Assembly: GCA_037693485.1 (NCBI GenBank)
Contig: CM075351.1
Span: 69,528,001-69,592,000, forward strand
Direction: 5' to 3'
Source: Kitagawia praeruptora
Lineage: Eukaryota > Streptophyta > Magnoliopsida > Apiales > Apiaceae
DNA length: 64,000 bases
Made by a program: the position numbers and the translations under genes. Shown piece by piece: positions 35,053 to 46,770 of the stretch. Each line of letters begins with the position of its first letter. Positions within the stretch are counted from its first letter, which is position 1. The notes beneath the pieces were generated by a model. It made no database searches. It was not told the origin of the DNA and saw nothing but the letters and a program-made list of their open reading frames with translations.

Positions 35053-38027
35053 GAGGATTATTATAGTGACAGAAGGTTATGGGGTGAAAAATCAGGTAAA
35101 TGGGACTGCAGGACATTGGTATTAAGGATCAAACTCATAATTACTTATAGTAAACTAATACTTGGATATTGTACCTGCTCTTTGCTTAGTGTGAGCAGTG
35201 AGCAGTCAATGTGAAAAATAATAAATGGTGTTTCTACTTTGTTATCGGGTTTTTTTTTGTTAAATTTTATTTATGAACTTTCTTTTTATTGGATTGATTT
35301 ATCATTCACATGTATTTGCGGAACAAATTGCGCAACATATGATACAATGTAGTGCACAAAATTTGATTCACTGAAGGAGAAGATGAAAATTGAGAGAGCG
35401 AAACAGAAAAGAGGCAGGGTGAATGAGGCGAGAAAGAACATAGAGAACAAGTTATATTAATTTCATAAGATTAACAATTATAAGTACAAATAGATACTGA
35501 AAGACAAAGAAAAAAATTAAGTAAAGGTTTATAGAAGGTTAATGTCAAGAGGATAGTAGACAGGCGGATAAAGAAATTCTGCAGAAAAAGCAGAAAGGAG
35601 AAGAAAAACCTGAAATTGAACGCCAATAAAAACGGTGTCTAAATCTCTATCTACCATGCCTATCACTCTTATATTCTTTGCTGCTCAGTGTGCTTTGTAT
35701 GTACCAGGGCTAAGTCTTGCTTTATGTGTAATAATTATTACGTTGCTCAAATCATATCATGAAATGCATGCTATTTCAGTGCATTGATTTTAGAGAGTGG
35801 TTACTCTATTTATGCCCAACCTAGTTGTCGTCATTATTTGATTGCTGAATTCATTAAAGATGAAGAGTGTCAAATTGGAAAAACGGCCTCAAGGATAATA
35901 CAATTAGACCATCCTATGAGTACTATTTTCTTTTCTATATCTAATTTTCTACACTAACAAATCAAGTTAGTACAGCGTGCTTTTAAATGCCATTTCCAAT
36001 CATGATCTATTTATGTCAGCTTGATAGTTTGAAATCTCTTAGTTAATATATTATTCAACAGTGATTACCATTTTTCATTTTAAGAAAAACGCGACATTAT
36101 ATATCTGTGCAGTAAAATATTTTTTGTTAAAAATTTGGAACCAATTTTTCAGGAACAATGTGCAGTAGGCGTTTGAATATGCAACCCCTTGGGAGAACAC
36201 GTACATTTGATTAGAAGAGCTAATTGGAACATCTTGTCTGCAGAGAAGCATTTTACAGAAGGTTTCCGTAAGCCTTAAGCTTGAGTTTTTTCTTAAATAG
36301 AAATACTTCATGGAATTCAATGAAAATGTAAATTACCATTGCAAAGGTGAAACAACAATACCTGAAAGATTAAACAAAAATAGAAGAGAACTTGATTACA
36401 TTTTCCGTACTATTTACTCTGCTGTACTGTCCAGCGAAGTTGCTGAATATTGTGTAGTATTTTGTTATGTTCTCGGGAAGTTTTTTCCCGGTAGATCTAG
36501 AGATAAATATTGTTGATTTCTTATCTTCTTTTTTACATTTGTTTGGTTTTTAGATTAGATGTTGTTGGGGTGGTTGAGCAAGTAGAGATTCACAAAGAAT
36601 AATTGGAAATATGCTACTTTTACATAATATTCTTTTAGAAGCTCAACAACTACGTAGCAGTAATTAATTGGTGAATGTTCATTTTTTGCATTTTTCGATA
36701 TGCTCAATACAAGGTGTGTGATGTTGCTTAATTTAACACTAGAGGGCAACAGAAGTTTTGTAATAATAGGTTACTATCTATATATTTTCAAGATCTTTTT
36801 CTTTTTTAAGAATATTGTAGAAAAGTGGTGTCCAAAATGACCAAGGTGATTTTTTTTGGTTTTCTGGTACATGTAAGCTGTTTGCAACATATTCCTCCCT
36901 TGAAATGCTAGCATCGACATCCTTGTGCCTGAAATGAAAGGACTACAATTGGAGGAAGTTGAGGAAGTGCCGGAGAATGGGCTAAGACCTAAGACCAAGT
37001 CACCAAGACTTTGACAAGGATGTTGAAACCTATCAGAAGACATAATATAGAAAATAATTTATTAATGTGTTATGAAGTAGATGACTGTTGTGTTGGAGTT
37101 GTGCATCTAAGAAAGGAGGGAGCGAATACTTTGATCTTATTGTTGTATTTAGTATACAAGTTTTAGCAATGGTGCAGTTCCGGGGCAGTTGAAGGTTATA
37201 GCTACTAAACATCCAGATATATCAAACCGGACAGACCTTAGTAGGCTAGTACTTTCTGCTCGTTTGGCAGGGATGGGTAATGCATTTTTTTTTTTGGGGG
37301 GGAGGGGGTGAAGAGACCGTTTTCGTGGAAATTGACAGTGCAAAAACAGTAATAAATCGCAGAATTTAGAATAAACGTCTAGATAATCGTGCTGACTATG
37401 TAGCTCATTGGTGCCGCTGTTTCGCATATGAGATAATAGTTCACTGACCTAAGTGTTTTCTGTTTTGTCAGCCATATGAAATTGCCTGGCATTATACATT
37501 AATAAGATTATAGTTTATTCATATGGTTTATGTATTTTTTAGGACGGGGGAGGGGAATAATCAACCTCTGCTTCTTAGCAGTATGTAAGAAATAAAGGAA
37601 GAGCCCTGAACACAGTTGTAACATTAATCAACTGACCTTATGAACAAACCAGAACCTAGTACAAGACCTTTTGTCATCACAAAAGAACACAAAGATTCTA
37701 TACCCAAATTCTCTGGCCCGTCTTAAAATAGACCTAGGGATATGTTCAGAAGTAAACCTGCTTGAAACCAAGAAAATCTATTCTACCATTTTCCAGCCCT
37801 AATCTGTTCAAAGATAGATGTTACAAAATACTATTAACATACTACAAAAACCAACAGCACCTTCCCAGCGTGGAGTCTAAATGGAAGAGCATTTCTTTAC
37901 TACAGTCCGATGGAGTTCCTTGGTTTCTGGGCTGATTACAATCAGTCATGGACTAGGCTGTAGCATCTGTACTTGTGACTTCAGTCTTTATTGTTCTTTA
38001 ATCTGAACCCAACATACTCCTATCTCT
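35053..38027. other. 3' region and intergenic spacer
   Basis: After the stop at 35052 there is probable 3' untranslated sequence and then spacer. No gene family was recognised. A poly-T/poly-G run lies near 37278-37305. Sequence around 37330-37420 (EIDSAKTVINR.., NRADYVAHW with stops) vaguely recalls an RNase H relic but is too short to call. Confidence 0.4.
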
Positions 38028-39347
38028 TTAAGGACTAGAACCGGGAGCTTCTCGTCTTGATTCTCTAAGATAACGTAGAAGGATTTTAGCCTGTTAAGAA
38101 CAAACACTAGATACTATCAGAGAACAGAAACTGATAATTGCTAATGTTCATCAGGAACGACAGAAAAGATTAACCTTTCATGAATGTTGTACATATGCAA
38201 ACTAAACAAATCGAGTTATTATTTTTGCCTAGAGTTATAAACTAGTATAATGAGTATGATGAATTTTCTGTTTACCTATCTAAACAAGAAAGTTAATCAT
38301 TAAATTAAATCTATTGAAACTAAACACTGTTTAGGATTTGCATTGTAGTTAGAACTTAGAACACTTGCTAAAATTCCTCACCTTTTGCCTAGTCTTAGCA
38401 GTTCCACACAGCGATAGCTCGATCAATGGAGGAATGCAACCTTCTCTAACCAACAATTCTCTATTCTTCATATTCACATCACACAACTGAATCAATATCA
38501 TCGCAGCAAACTCCTTCCCATCCATCGACCCCTCCTCGATGACCTCAACCAAGACAGAAATTCCACCTTCCTCCACTATCTTTTGTTTCCCTGACTCGAC
38601 TCCAGCCAATCTACACAACACTGCCAAAGCCTTCTCCGCCATTCCACTGCCTTCCTCCTCTACCATTTCAACCAGCAACTTCACAACCCCACAATTCACC
38701 GCCCTTTCCTTATTCTCATCCACCAAACATATCCTGTACAATGTTGTAATCGCATCTTTCTTCCCTCTATTCGATCCGTTTTTCAACATTAAAACCAAAG
38801 GTGGGATCGCGCCTAATGCTCCGATCAACTCTTTGTTTTCATCCAATAAAGACAGATTGAGCAATGCACAAGCCGCGTTTTGCTTAGAAGTCTCCGTACC
38901 ACTCTCCAACACATGAACCAACGGCTTAATACCTCCTAATCGACTAATCAAGACTTTGTTTTCTTCCAATAACGACAAATTTAGTAAAGCTGTGACCGAA
39001 TGTTCTTGAATACCTGAATCAGAGCAATGAAGCAGCGCTATTAGAGCTGGAACAGCTCCTAATTCTCCAATCAAAGCTCTATTCTCTGCTCTGTTTTTCG
39101 CTAAACACCTGAGCTTCGCTGCTGCTGATCTTTTAACCATGACAGACGGAAACTCAAGACTTTCAATGCAATTCTTGACCGTTTGCTCAAGATTCTCTGG
39201 CAAAACAGAACTGCATGAGTCGAGTTCGGGTGCACACGTCGGATGAAGGTCTCCGGAGAATGATTGACAGAGGTTGGAGCATTCGGTGCGCATAGAACAA
39301 CCCGGGGTAGGGTTATGTGAGCACTTAGATTTTTCTAACGAAACCAT
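38028..39347 (-). CDS. ARM-repeat protein, PUB4-like without U-box
   Basis: The minus-strand coding sequence joins 39347-38382 and 38090-38028, giving 342 aa. The donor AAAAG|GTGAGG and acceptor TTAACAG|GCTAAAATC join in phase 0 to give the family's C-terminal end AKILLRYLRESRREAPG. Reading on past the donor would give an unlikely tail. From about residue 55 the protein is a run of armadillo repeats (for example LGAVPALIALLHCSD, VTALLNLSLLEENK, NAACALLNLSLLDENK, LGAIPPLVLMLKNGS). It resembles plant ARM-only relatives of U-box E3 ligases. The U-box itself is absent, so ubiquitin ligase activity is not expected; it probably serves as a binding scaffold. The N-terminus (about 50 aa, Cys- and Ser-rich) is not recognised. 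The start at 39347 is the first ATG of the long frame. Confidence 0.92.
38091..38381 (-). other. Intron of the ARM-repeat gene
   Basis: On the minus strand the donor is GTGAGG (38381) and the acceptor CAG ends at 38091, 291 bp, AT-rich. Confidence 0.85.
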
Positions 39348-40598
39348 AATAATTTTTTATGATATTGTACAGAATGAAGTAGGAGCTGAATAAATCTTTT
39401 TAAGTATATTGGAAGAGAATGGGAGGGGGATCAGGGATGTATAAATAGGTGGAGATGAGTTTAAACTAAACTCTGAAAGAGACCACATTTGTAGTTGTAA
39501 GACAGTGAAATGTGAGTAGACGGAACGGAAGTGTGTGTCCACACACGTTTATACGTATATCGGTGCCGCATGCCCAACTGTCGTCTTTAGTTTACCAATA
39601 CAAAGCTGTAGGAAAAACTTATTACGTATCTTGTACGTTGTATTTTAGTGTTTATGTCACTATTATATGGACTGTAAGATGAAATGAATTTATACTTTAA
39701 TACATAAACCCTCAAAATTTTGAAAAGAACAAATCAATCTAAATTGCTGGACTATGGGGGTTTTTAATCTGTTATTTTTTAGGTGTCTTGCTATGTTATA
39801 TGGTAAATGACATTATTTTAAGGTTATGCTTCTCTACTCCGGTGAAGTGTGTTCTCAAACATTAAACTCTAAAAAAGGATTGGGGCTTGCAAATGACATA
39901 ATTGAAGGTACAGATGTATGTTTTTGAATCTACGAGAGTTTGTGTATAAACGTGAAACAGGCAAATGATTCAGACCAAATGTATGATAAAATATATCATA
40001 TCATGAAAAACAATCGTATCATACCAAAAATTTTAGTTTAAACCTATTACGAAAAAAGAACACGATACAATATGCTGTAACATACGTATTTGCAATAGAA
40101 TAGTTCCCGGAATATTATTAGAGTTATATTAATAACACATAAATATGCATGAAGGACACAATCTAGAACTTGCAAGTTTCAGAGAACTAGAAACCAGCTA
40201 ATGGATTAGTAGACAATTGTTTATTTAGTTCACTGTTTTTGTAGTTTTATATGTGAAAGATGAAGCTGCTTGTGAGATGCCAGTATAATAAGTTTCACTA
40301 GTAAAATCTCTTTAGCTTCCAGATACATAAATCGTTATGTCTTCCGTCTCCACTAATATGTTGGCCTTCGACCAACATATTCCTCCGGCTATACCTGTTT
40401 GGATACAAGAATTAAATAAAGAAAAAGAAACAACTTTATAAATAAGGTGATAGAATTAGTCACAGTTTAAGGTATTTGACAACATTATAAGTTTCCCACT
40501 AATTAATTATAAGAAGTCTATAAGTATCTAAATAGGTAGGATATGATTCATACGAAAACAATTTATATGTGAGAAAAGTGTAAGAATTATTTTTTTTA
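39348..40598. other. Upstream region of the ARM-repeat gene
   Basis: Probable promoter and leader for the minus-strand gene, followed by spacer. A TATAAATA-like sequence lies near 39439 on the plus strand (TATTTATA on the minus), about 90 bp upstream of the start codon, and could be the TATA box. Nothing else assigned. Confidence 0.4.
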
Positions 40599-40599
40599 A

Positions 40600-40748
40600 T
40601 AACTCGGTGTCCGGACCAATTTTCACATATTTTGACTAATTTGGAGAATTGTTAGCACACTCGTACTCATCGAACATGATAATTCACTTAGGATTGAACC
40701 TATGATTTTGGGATAGTAAGCCCCTAAATCATGGTACCAACCAATTAA
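40600..40748 (-). mobile_element. Possible tRNA-derived SINE
   Basis: On the minus strand, a box-A-like TGGTTGGTACCATG and a box-B-like GGTTCAATCCT are about 40 bp apart. They are followed by sequence ending in GGTCCGGACACCGAGTTA, a phrase I associate with Au-type plant SINEs. It directly abuts the outer element at 40749. No clear tail or target duplication. Confidence 0.4.
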
Positions 40749-41099
40749 CGGGGTGGTATTGTATCAAGATTTTTAAAGACTTTTAATGATTTTAAAAGTC
40801 ATGGGGTATTCAATTCTAACTTTTAAAGAGTCTTTAAAAGTATGGTGTTATTCAATTAAGACTTTTAAGAAGTATTTAAAAGTAGGGTGGTATTGAATTT
40901 AGACATTTATAGACTCTTTATAAGTATCGTGTTATTCAAAAGTCAATGACTTTTAATGACAATGACTTTTAATGACTTTTAACAAAAATTATAACTACAT
41001 CCCTAAGAAAAAAAGTCATGAGCTTTTTGATAAGATTTCACATGACTTCTAATAATTCCATAAAAATCATCTTGAATAAAATTGTTTCATTGTATTTTT

Positions 41100-41340
41100 A
41101 ACGATAGTGTTTTAATTAATAATATGTTGTTGACGAAATTTGAACTCGTGACAGTAGTTTATAAAATAATATATATGTTTAATAAAGATACGTTGTTGGT
41201 GGGATTCGAACTTGGAACCTATAATATTATTTTAAATATTAGAAAAGTAATATTATTTTAGCATTAAATCCGTCGGTTCTGATTTATTTATCTTAAAATC
41301 TAGCGGTTGTTATTGAGTGTACCAAAAAAAAGTGTACCAA
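41100..41340. repeat. Helitron-family-like fragment
   Basis: Sequence such as ATATGTTGTTGACGAAATTTG and TTGTTGGTGGGATTCGAAC resembles the interior of the Helitron at 22179-22543 (GTTGTTGGCGAGAATCGAAC). The ends are not definable. Confidence 0.35.
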
Positions 41341-41577
41341 ACCGACAACCAAATATACCTAGGGATGGCAAAAAAACCCGATCCGACGGATACCCGATCC
41401 GATCCGATCCGTTTGGGTCTACCCGAACCCGATTTTTTGGATTTGGATTTGGATCTTATTTTTGGACCCGAAAGAGTTTGGATCTGGATCTGGATCTTAG
41501 GTAACCCGATCCGATACCCGACCCGAAACCCGAAACCCGATCCAAACCCGATCCGAACCCGAAACCCGATAAAAACC

Positions 41578-41611
<34 letters not shown>

Positions 41612-41614
<3 letters not shown>

Positions 41615-41924
41615 GCAAATGATCAAAAGAGAACTCTTTTTTTGAAGAAAACTAAGGTACTAATCCTAACCATTGGATGTATTATAATCAATGGCCCCGC
41701 CAGGGGCACCCACACAGTAATCAAATACACCCTCACACACACAATCCCACCTAATCCCCTCTGTTTTTAATTTGATTTTTCCCGTCAATCGGTGATATTT
41801 TTTTAAAATCTAATTTCACCACATTTTTCTCCATCTCCCAACGATCAGTTTGAATACCATATGTGCTATATTTTAATTTAGTTTTCTAAGTTCTCCTTTT
41901 AAAGGGGTTTTCTCTAGATCCCTA

Positions 41925-41927
<3 letters not shown>
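41612..41927 (+). mobile_element. MITE A, copy 2 (316 bp, between TA tracts)
   Basis: Nearly identical to the copy at 33772-34087, with the same ends and length and a (TA)n tract on either side. It lies just left of the plant-mobile-domain element. Confidence 0.9.
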
Positions 41928-41955
<28 letters not shown>

Positions 41956-42662
41956 GGGTGCCCTTCCACAGCCCCCGTTGGTTGGAAAAAGGCTCACAAC
42001 CACCAACTCGTACACTGCCGCAATGAACCCTTGCGGCAGGAAAACTTAAAAAAAATTTAGGGATGCCGCAATGAAAACTTGCGGCAGGAATGGGCCGCAT
42101 TGAACGTTGGCGGCAGGTGTCGCTCTCAGGTCCTTAAATATTATTTTACGTTTTTATACCTTTATTTTTATTATTATTTATTAAAATTAAAAAAATTGGT
42201 AAATTAATACATTATAAAATATAAAAATGTTTATAAAATTTGAATTATTACATAAAATTTTAAATAAATTATTATAGTTTTATATTTATTAAAAGTAATA
42301 AAAATAATAAATTAATAAAACCTGTTAATTTGAAATATTGAAACAAGTAAATATATGAAATTACGTTTTCATCCTCCAATTTGATGCCGCAAGGAGACAT
42401 AGCGGATAAATGAAAATTTAAAATTACTTGTTTGCCCTTATATCACTGCCGCAATGATACAATGCGGATACATAAAAATATGGAATTACTTTTTTACCCT
42501 TAAATCATTACCGCAATGATACAATGCGGATAGGAGACTAATACAACCACCCATTGCGGCTGCCGCGACCCGAACTGAACCTAATTAATCACAGAGCTCG
42601 ATTTCCAGGCGACTCTCAGGCGAATTCAGGCGATTCCGGGCGATTTACACACACAGTTGAGA

Positions 42663-45421
42663 ATGTCAGGCGATCTTCCTCCTCAAGGTATCTTCTAATT
42701 GACACTTACACACACGCACGTAGTTATACATACACACACGCACTACTATATACATTGCTACTGACGATTATATGTACATGGTTTGATTCGTTTTTAACTG
42801 TGGGTGGTGTTTATTTGCTTCATTTTAGTTAAAATCATGAATTAAATCGAATTATTAGGGTTCATAGTTCGAATTTTACCCATTTTTGGTTTGCATTAGT
42901 TTGAAATTAGGGCTTTTACCCTCAATTGAGTTGAAATTAGGGTTTCTCATCTTTAATTAGGTTGAATTAGCTCGAAATGCCCAATTTAGAATTAGGTTTC
43001 GAATTATTATTCGAATTTTTATTAAAACTATGAATTAATTCGAATTATTAGGGTTTATAATTATGAAATTATAATTATAATTTTTTTTATGAGTTGTGGA
43101 AATTTTAATTCGAATTTTTCTGAATTATTAATTTGAATTTTTGAGTTTAAAATTCGAATTTATGAATTAATATGATTTATTAATTTGAATTTTGATTAAT
43201 TAACATATTAGTACTGCATTTTATTTGATAAATTATATTCGGTGTTAATTTATTAATGTTTTAAATATGTCTTAATGGAATGATAATTTTAGCCAATTTT
43301 GGTACATGTTTATGAAATGTGCCTTATTTCTTTGATCTTGCACATTGCAGATGCTATGGATATGCAGTGCGGGCCTCTCGATAGGTCCCTCTTGACCATG
43401 CAGGATGATCATATTAGCAGTCACATATGGCAGGGGGGTGAGCGGGAGAAGTTGGATGTCTACCAGTTGACAGCCAACCTCGACGATTGGGTATTTGATG
43501 ACACCCAGGTTAGTTTGCTGTCAGACTGGGGTTTCCGAGCGTTTACTAACCCACGCTCGATTCCCCAGAACGACATCCGATTGATCACGGCGTTGGTGGA
43601 GAGGTTTAGGCCAGAGACCAACACCTTTCATTTCCCATTTGGTGAGATCACCATCACTCTAGAGGATGTTTACATGATATTGGGATTGCCTGTTCGTGGT
43701 CGTGCTGTTACTCATACGGAGCTTTCCGCACCGCTTCCATATTGGCTAAGACAGTGGCATGATTTGAGGTTGACTGAGGCCGAACGCAAAGCTATGTATA
43801 AAAAAGGTTTGAATTTTAGTCCATAAATTCTAATTTCTTGCATTTTAGTCCTTAACATGTTTAATTCTTGCATGTTATACATTAAATTTTCATTTCTTTG
43901 CAATTTAGGAAGATAATTATCTACTTATTGCATTTTAGTCCATAAATTCTAATTTCTTGTATTTTAGTCCTTAATTTGTTTAATTCTTGCATGTTATACA
44001 TTAAATTATCATTTCTTTGCAATTTTGGAAGATAATTATCTAGTTATTACATTTTAGTCCATAAATTCTAATTTCTTGCATTTTAGTCCTTAATTTGTTT
44101 AATTCTTGCATGTTATACATTCAATTATCATTTCTTTGCAATTTAGGAAGATAATTATCTACTTATTGCATTTTAACCCATAAATTCTAATTTCTTGCAT
44201 TTTAGTCCTTAATTTGTTTAATTCTTGCATGTTATACATTAAATTATCATTTCTTTGCAATTTTGGAAGATAATTATCTAGTTATTACATTTTAGTCCAT
44301 AAATTCTAATTTCTTGCATTTTAGTCCTTAATTTGTTTAATTCTTGCATGTTATACATTAAATTATCATTTCTTTGCAATTTAGGAAGATAATTATCTAC
44401 TTATTGCATTTTAACCCATAAATTCTAATTTCTTGCATTTTAATCCTTTATTTGTTTAATTCTTGCATATTATACATTAAATTTTCATTTCTTTGCAATT
44501 TAGGAAGATAATTATCTAGTTATTGCATTTTAGTCCATAAATTCTAATTTCTTGCATTTTAGTCCTTAATTTGTTTAATTCTTGCATGTTATACATTAAA
44601 TTTTCATTTCTTTGCAATTTAGGAAGATAATTATCTAGTTATTGCATTTTAGTCCATAAATTCTAATTTCTTGCATTTTAGTCCTTAATTTGTTTAATTC
44701 TTGCATGTTATACATTAAATTTTCATTTCTTTGCAATTTAGGAAGATAATTATCTAGTTATTGCATTTTAGTCCATAAATTCTAATTTCTTGCATTTTAG
44801 TCCTTAATTTGTTTAATTCTTGCATGTTATACATTAAATTTTCATTTCTTTGCAATTTAGGAAGATAATTATCTAGTTATTGCATTTTAGCCCAAGAATT
44901 CTAATTTCTTGCATTTTAATCCTTTATTTGTTTAATTCTTGCATATTATACCTTAAATTTTTATTTCTTTGCAATTTAGGTGGGGTGAAGCTTCATAGGT
45001 TGAGGGAAATGTATAAAAAGAAACCGGAGAAGCCTTCTCCCGAGTTTATCGAGCATGATGACCTTGTGTACACCCGGGCTTATCTTTTATACATCATTGG
45101 GGGTGTGTTGTTTCCTTCATCGAGTAGAGACACCGTGCATCCTAGGTACTTCTTGACTTCATTTATCTCTCTAGTCCTTGCAATTTATGCTTAAATTTAT
45201 CTTATTCTTGCATTTTATGCCTTAAATTTCACATTTCTTGCATGTTCATCCTTAATTTCTCCAATTATTGAATTCTTACGTTAATTTGCATTTCCTGAAT
45301 TTTTGCAGGTATTTACAGTTAATCCAGAATGCGCATGAGATTAAGGAGTATGCCTGGGGAGCTGCGGTTTTGAGCTATTTATTCAGGGGTTTGGCCAAGG
45401 CTGCTCAGAAGGGTGCCACAC
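42663..45421 (+). pseudogene. Plant mobile domain (PMD/MAIN-like) gene, 3'-truncated
   Basis: The predicted exons are 42663-42687, 43351-43806, 44980-45145 and 45309-45421, and every junction keeps the frame. The start MSGDLPPQ joins DAMDMQCGPLDR. The core shows VYQLTANLDDWVFDDTQ, LLSDWGFRAFTN, ALVERFRPETNTFHFPFGEITITLEDVYMILGLPVRG, then YLLYIIGGVLFPSSSRDTVHPRYL and EYAWGAAVLSYLFRGLAKA. This is the N-terminal two-thirds of a plant mobile domain, known from MAIL1/MAIN genes and from transposons. After the last donor (GTAAGT, 45422) no further exon is visible before the element ends, so the domain is cut short. The frame itself is free of stops. Intron 2 has been swollen by a 119-bp tandem array. 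Confidence 0.8.
43810..44979 (+). repeat. 119-bp tandem array in an intron (about 10 units)
   Basis: The phrase TTGCATGTTATACATT, with small variants, recurs every 119 bp exactly, at 43869 through 44940. Each unit contains TTTCTTTGCAATTTAG, the same sequence that forms the genuine 3' splice site at 44979. The array therefore lines up ten acceptor-like sites. Confidence 0.95.
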
Positions 45422-45700
45422 GTAAGTCAATATATGTCTAATCTAGTGATATTCCCAAGTTTTGAAAAAATAATAAGTTTATTTGGGTGGTAAAAGTGGT
45501 AGTGAACTATCGATTTGACCAGTATATCTAACTAGTGCTTTGTCCCGGATTGTTGTTTATATTTTTTATAAAATACTTATCGACGATACAACCGCACGTA
45601 AATCAATATATGTCTAATTTAGTGATATTCCCAATATTTCAAAAAATAATAAATTAATTTGGAAGGTAAAAGTCGTGGTCAACTATCGATTTGACCCGTA
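45417..45700 (+). repeat. Direct duplication next to the last PMD exon
   Basis: The block starting CGTAAGTCAATATATGTCTA (45421) is repeated with changes at 45596, so the splice-donor region of the last exon has a diverged second copy about 175 bp downstream. Confidence 0.75.
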
Positions 45701-46017
45701 CTCCTAAATTAGTTAATCTAATGTAAAAATCTCAAAAAATAGAAAATTAGTGAATCTAATGTAAAATTAATCGTATAATTAATGAGTATTAATACTTTAA
45801 ATTTTATGAATTTAAATTCGAATTTTATCTTATTTTTCTATTTTTAATTTAACTTTCACAAGAATACTGCCGCATTGAAAGGATGCGGACCGTCCTGCCG
45901 CATTGAAAGGTTGCGGACCCTTCTGCCGCATTGAAAGGTTGCGGACCTACTGCCGCATTGAAATGTTGCGGCTATCCTGGTGGCTGGTCCAACCCACGGT
46001 GGTTGTGGACCTGAACG

Positions 46018-46046
<29 letters not shown>

Positions 46047-46050
<4 letters not shown>

Positions 46051-46359
46051 CAAGTGCTCAAAAGAGAACTTATTTTTTGAAGAAAACTAAGGTACTAATC
46101 CTAGCCATTAGATGTATTAAGATCAATGGCCCCGCCAGGGGCACCCACACACTAATCAAATACACCCTCACACACAGAATCACACCTAATCCCCTCCATT
46201 TTTAATTTGATTTTTTCCGTCAATCGGTGATATTTTTTTAAAATCTAATTTCACCACATTTTTCTTCATCTCCCAACGATTAGTTTGCATACCATATATG
46301 CTATATTTCGATTTAGTTTTCTAAGTTTTCCATTAAAAGAGGTTTTCCCTAGATCCTTA

Positions 46360-46362
<3 letters not shown>
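46047..46362 (+). mobile_element. MITE A, copy 3 (316 bp, between TA tracts)
   Basis: Same length, ends and orientation as the copies at 33772 and 41612, slightly more diverged. It lies just right of the plant-mobile-domain element, so that element is bracketed by direct copies of MITE A. Confidence 0.88.
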
Positions 46363-46422
<60 letters not shown>

Positions 46423-46770
46423 TTTACATACATTTAATATTTATTATTATTTAGTACAGTATATCATTTTATATATTTGAGATACATATCAAACAAATAT
46501 ACAAAATGATCACATATATATATATCCACAATTTTGATTTATTTATTCGAATCACAATCTTATTTTTTTTATTGAAATTTTAATATATTTATATAAATAC
46601 ATATATATAATCTTTTTTTTATTATCATTTTTAAATTTTATTTATAATATTCTATATTTTTTATGCAACTATAATATTTTTATATTTAAAATTTTAAATA
46701 TATTTTTTCTTTTATGTTTTGCTTAATGTGATTATTTTAATTATTGAATTTTGAATTTTGAATTAAAAAC
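46363..46770. other. TA tract and AT-rich interior
   Basis: A (TA)n tract (46363-46411) followed by about 350 bp of extremely AT-rich sequence belonging to the hAT-like element. No gene. Confidence 0.5.

Larger units (their letters stand above)
41956..46018 (+). mobile_element. TIR element carrying a plant-mobile-domain gene (4.06 kb)
   Basis: The left end (CTTCCACAGCCCCCGTTGG) and inverted right end (GGTCCACAACCACCGTGGG) are diverged terminal repeats. Both subterminal regions carry CTGCCGCAATGA..TTGCGG hairpin repeats (left 42011-42560, right 45868-45975). (TA)n tracts flank the element on both sides. The cargo is part of a plant-mobile-domain gene. No transposase is present, so it would need help from elsewhere. 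The exact superfamily is unclear; Mutator-like is the best guess. Confidence 0.72.

Noticed and set aside
37330..37430. Possible RNase H remnant (EIDSAKTVINR, NRADYVAHW)
   Set aside because: Very short, broken by stops and without the catalytic Asp/Glu pattern or nearby retroelement parts.
38539..38916. Plus-strand frame over the ARM-repeat gene
   Set aside because: Antisense to clear armadillo repeats, Ser/Pro-rich and unlike known proteins.
41310..41622. Overlapping frames of about 100 codons on both strands near 41310-41622
   Set aside because: They translate the CCCGATCC repeats and TA tract of the hAT-like element; simple-repeat artefacts.
43810..44979. 119-bp periodic array as a CRISPR-like array
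   Set aside because: Units are contiguous with no unique spacers, and this is an intron of a plant transposon-borne gene.
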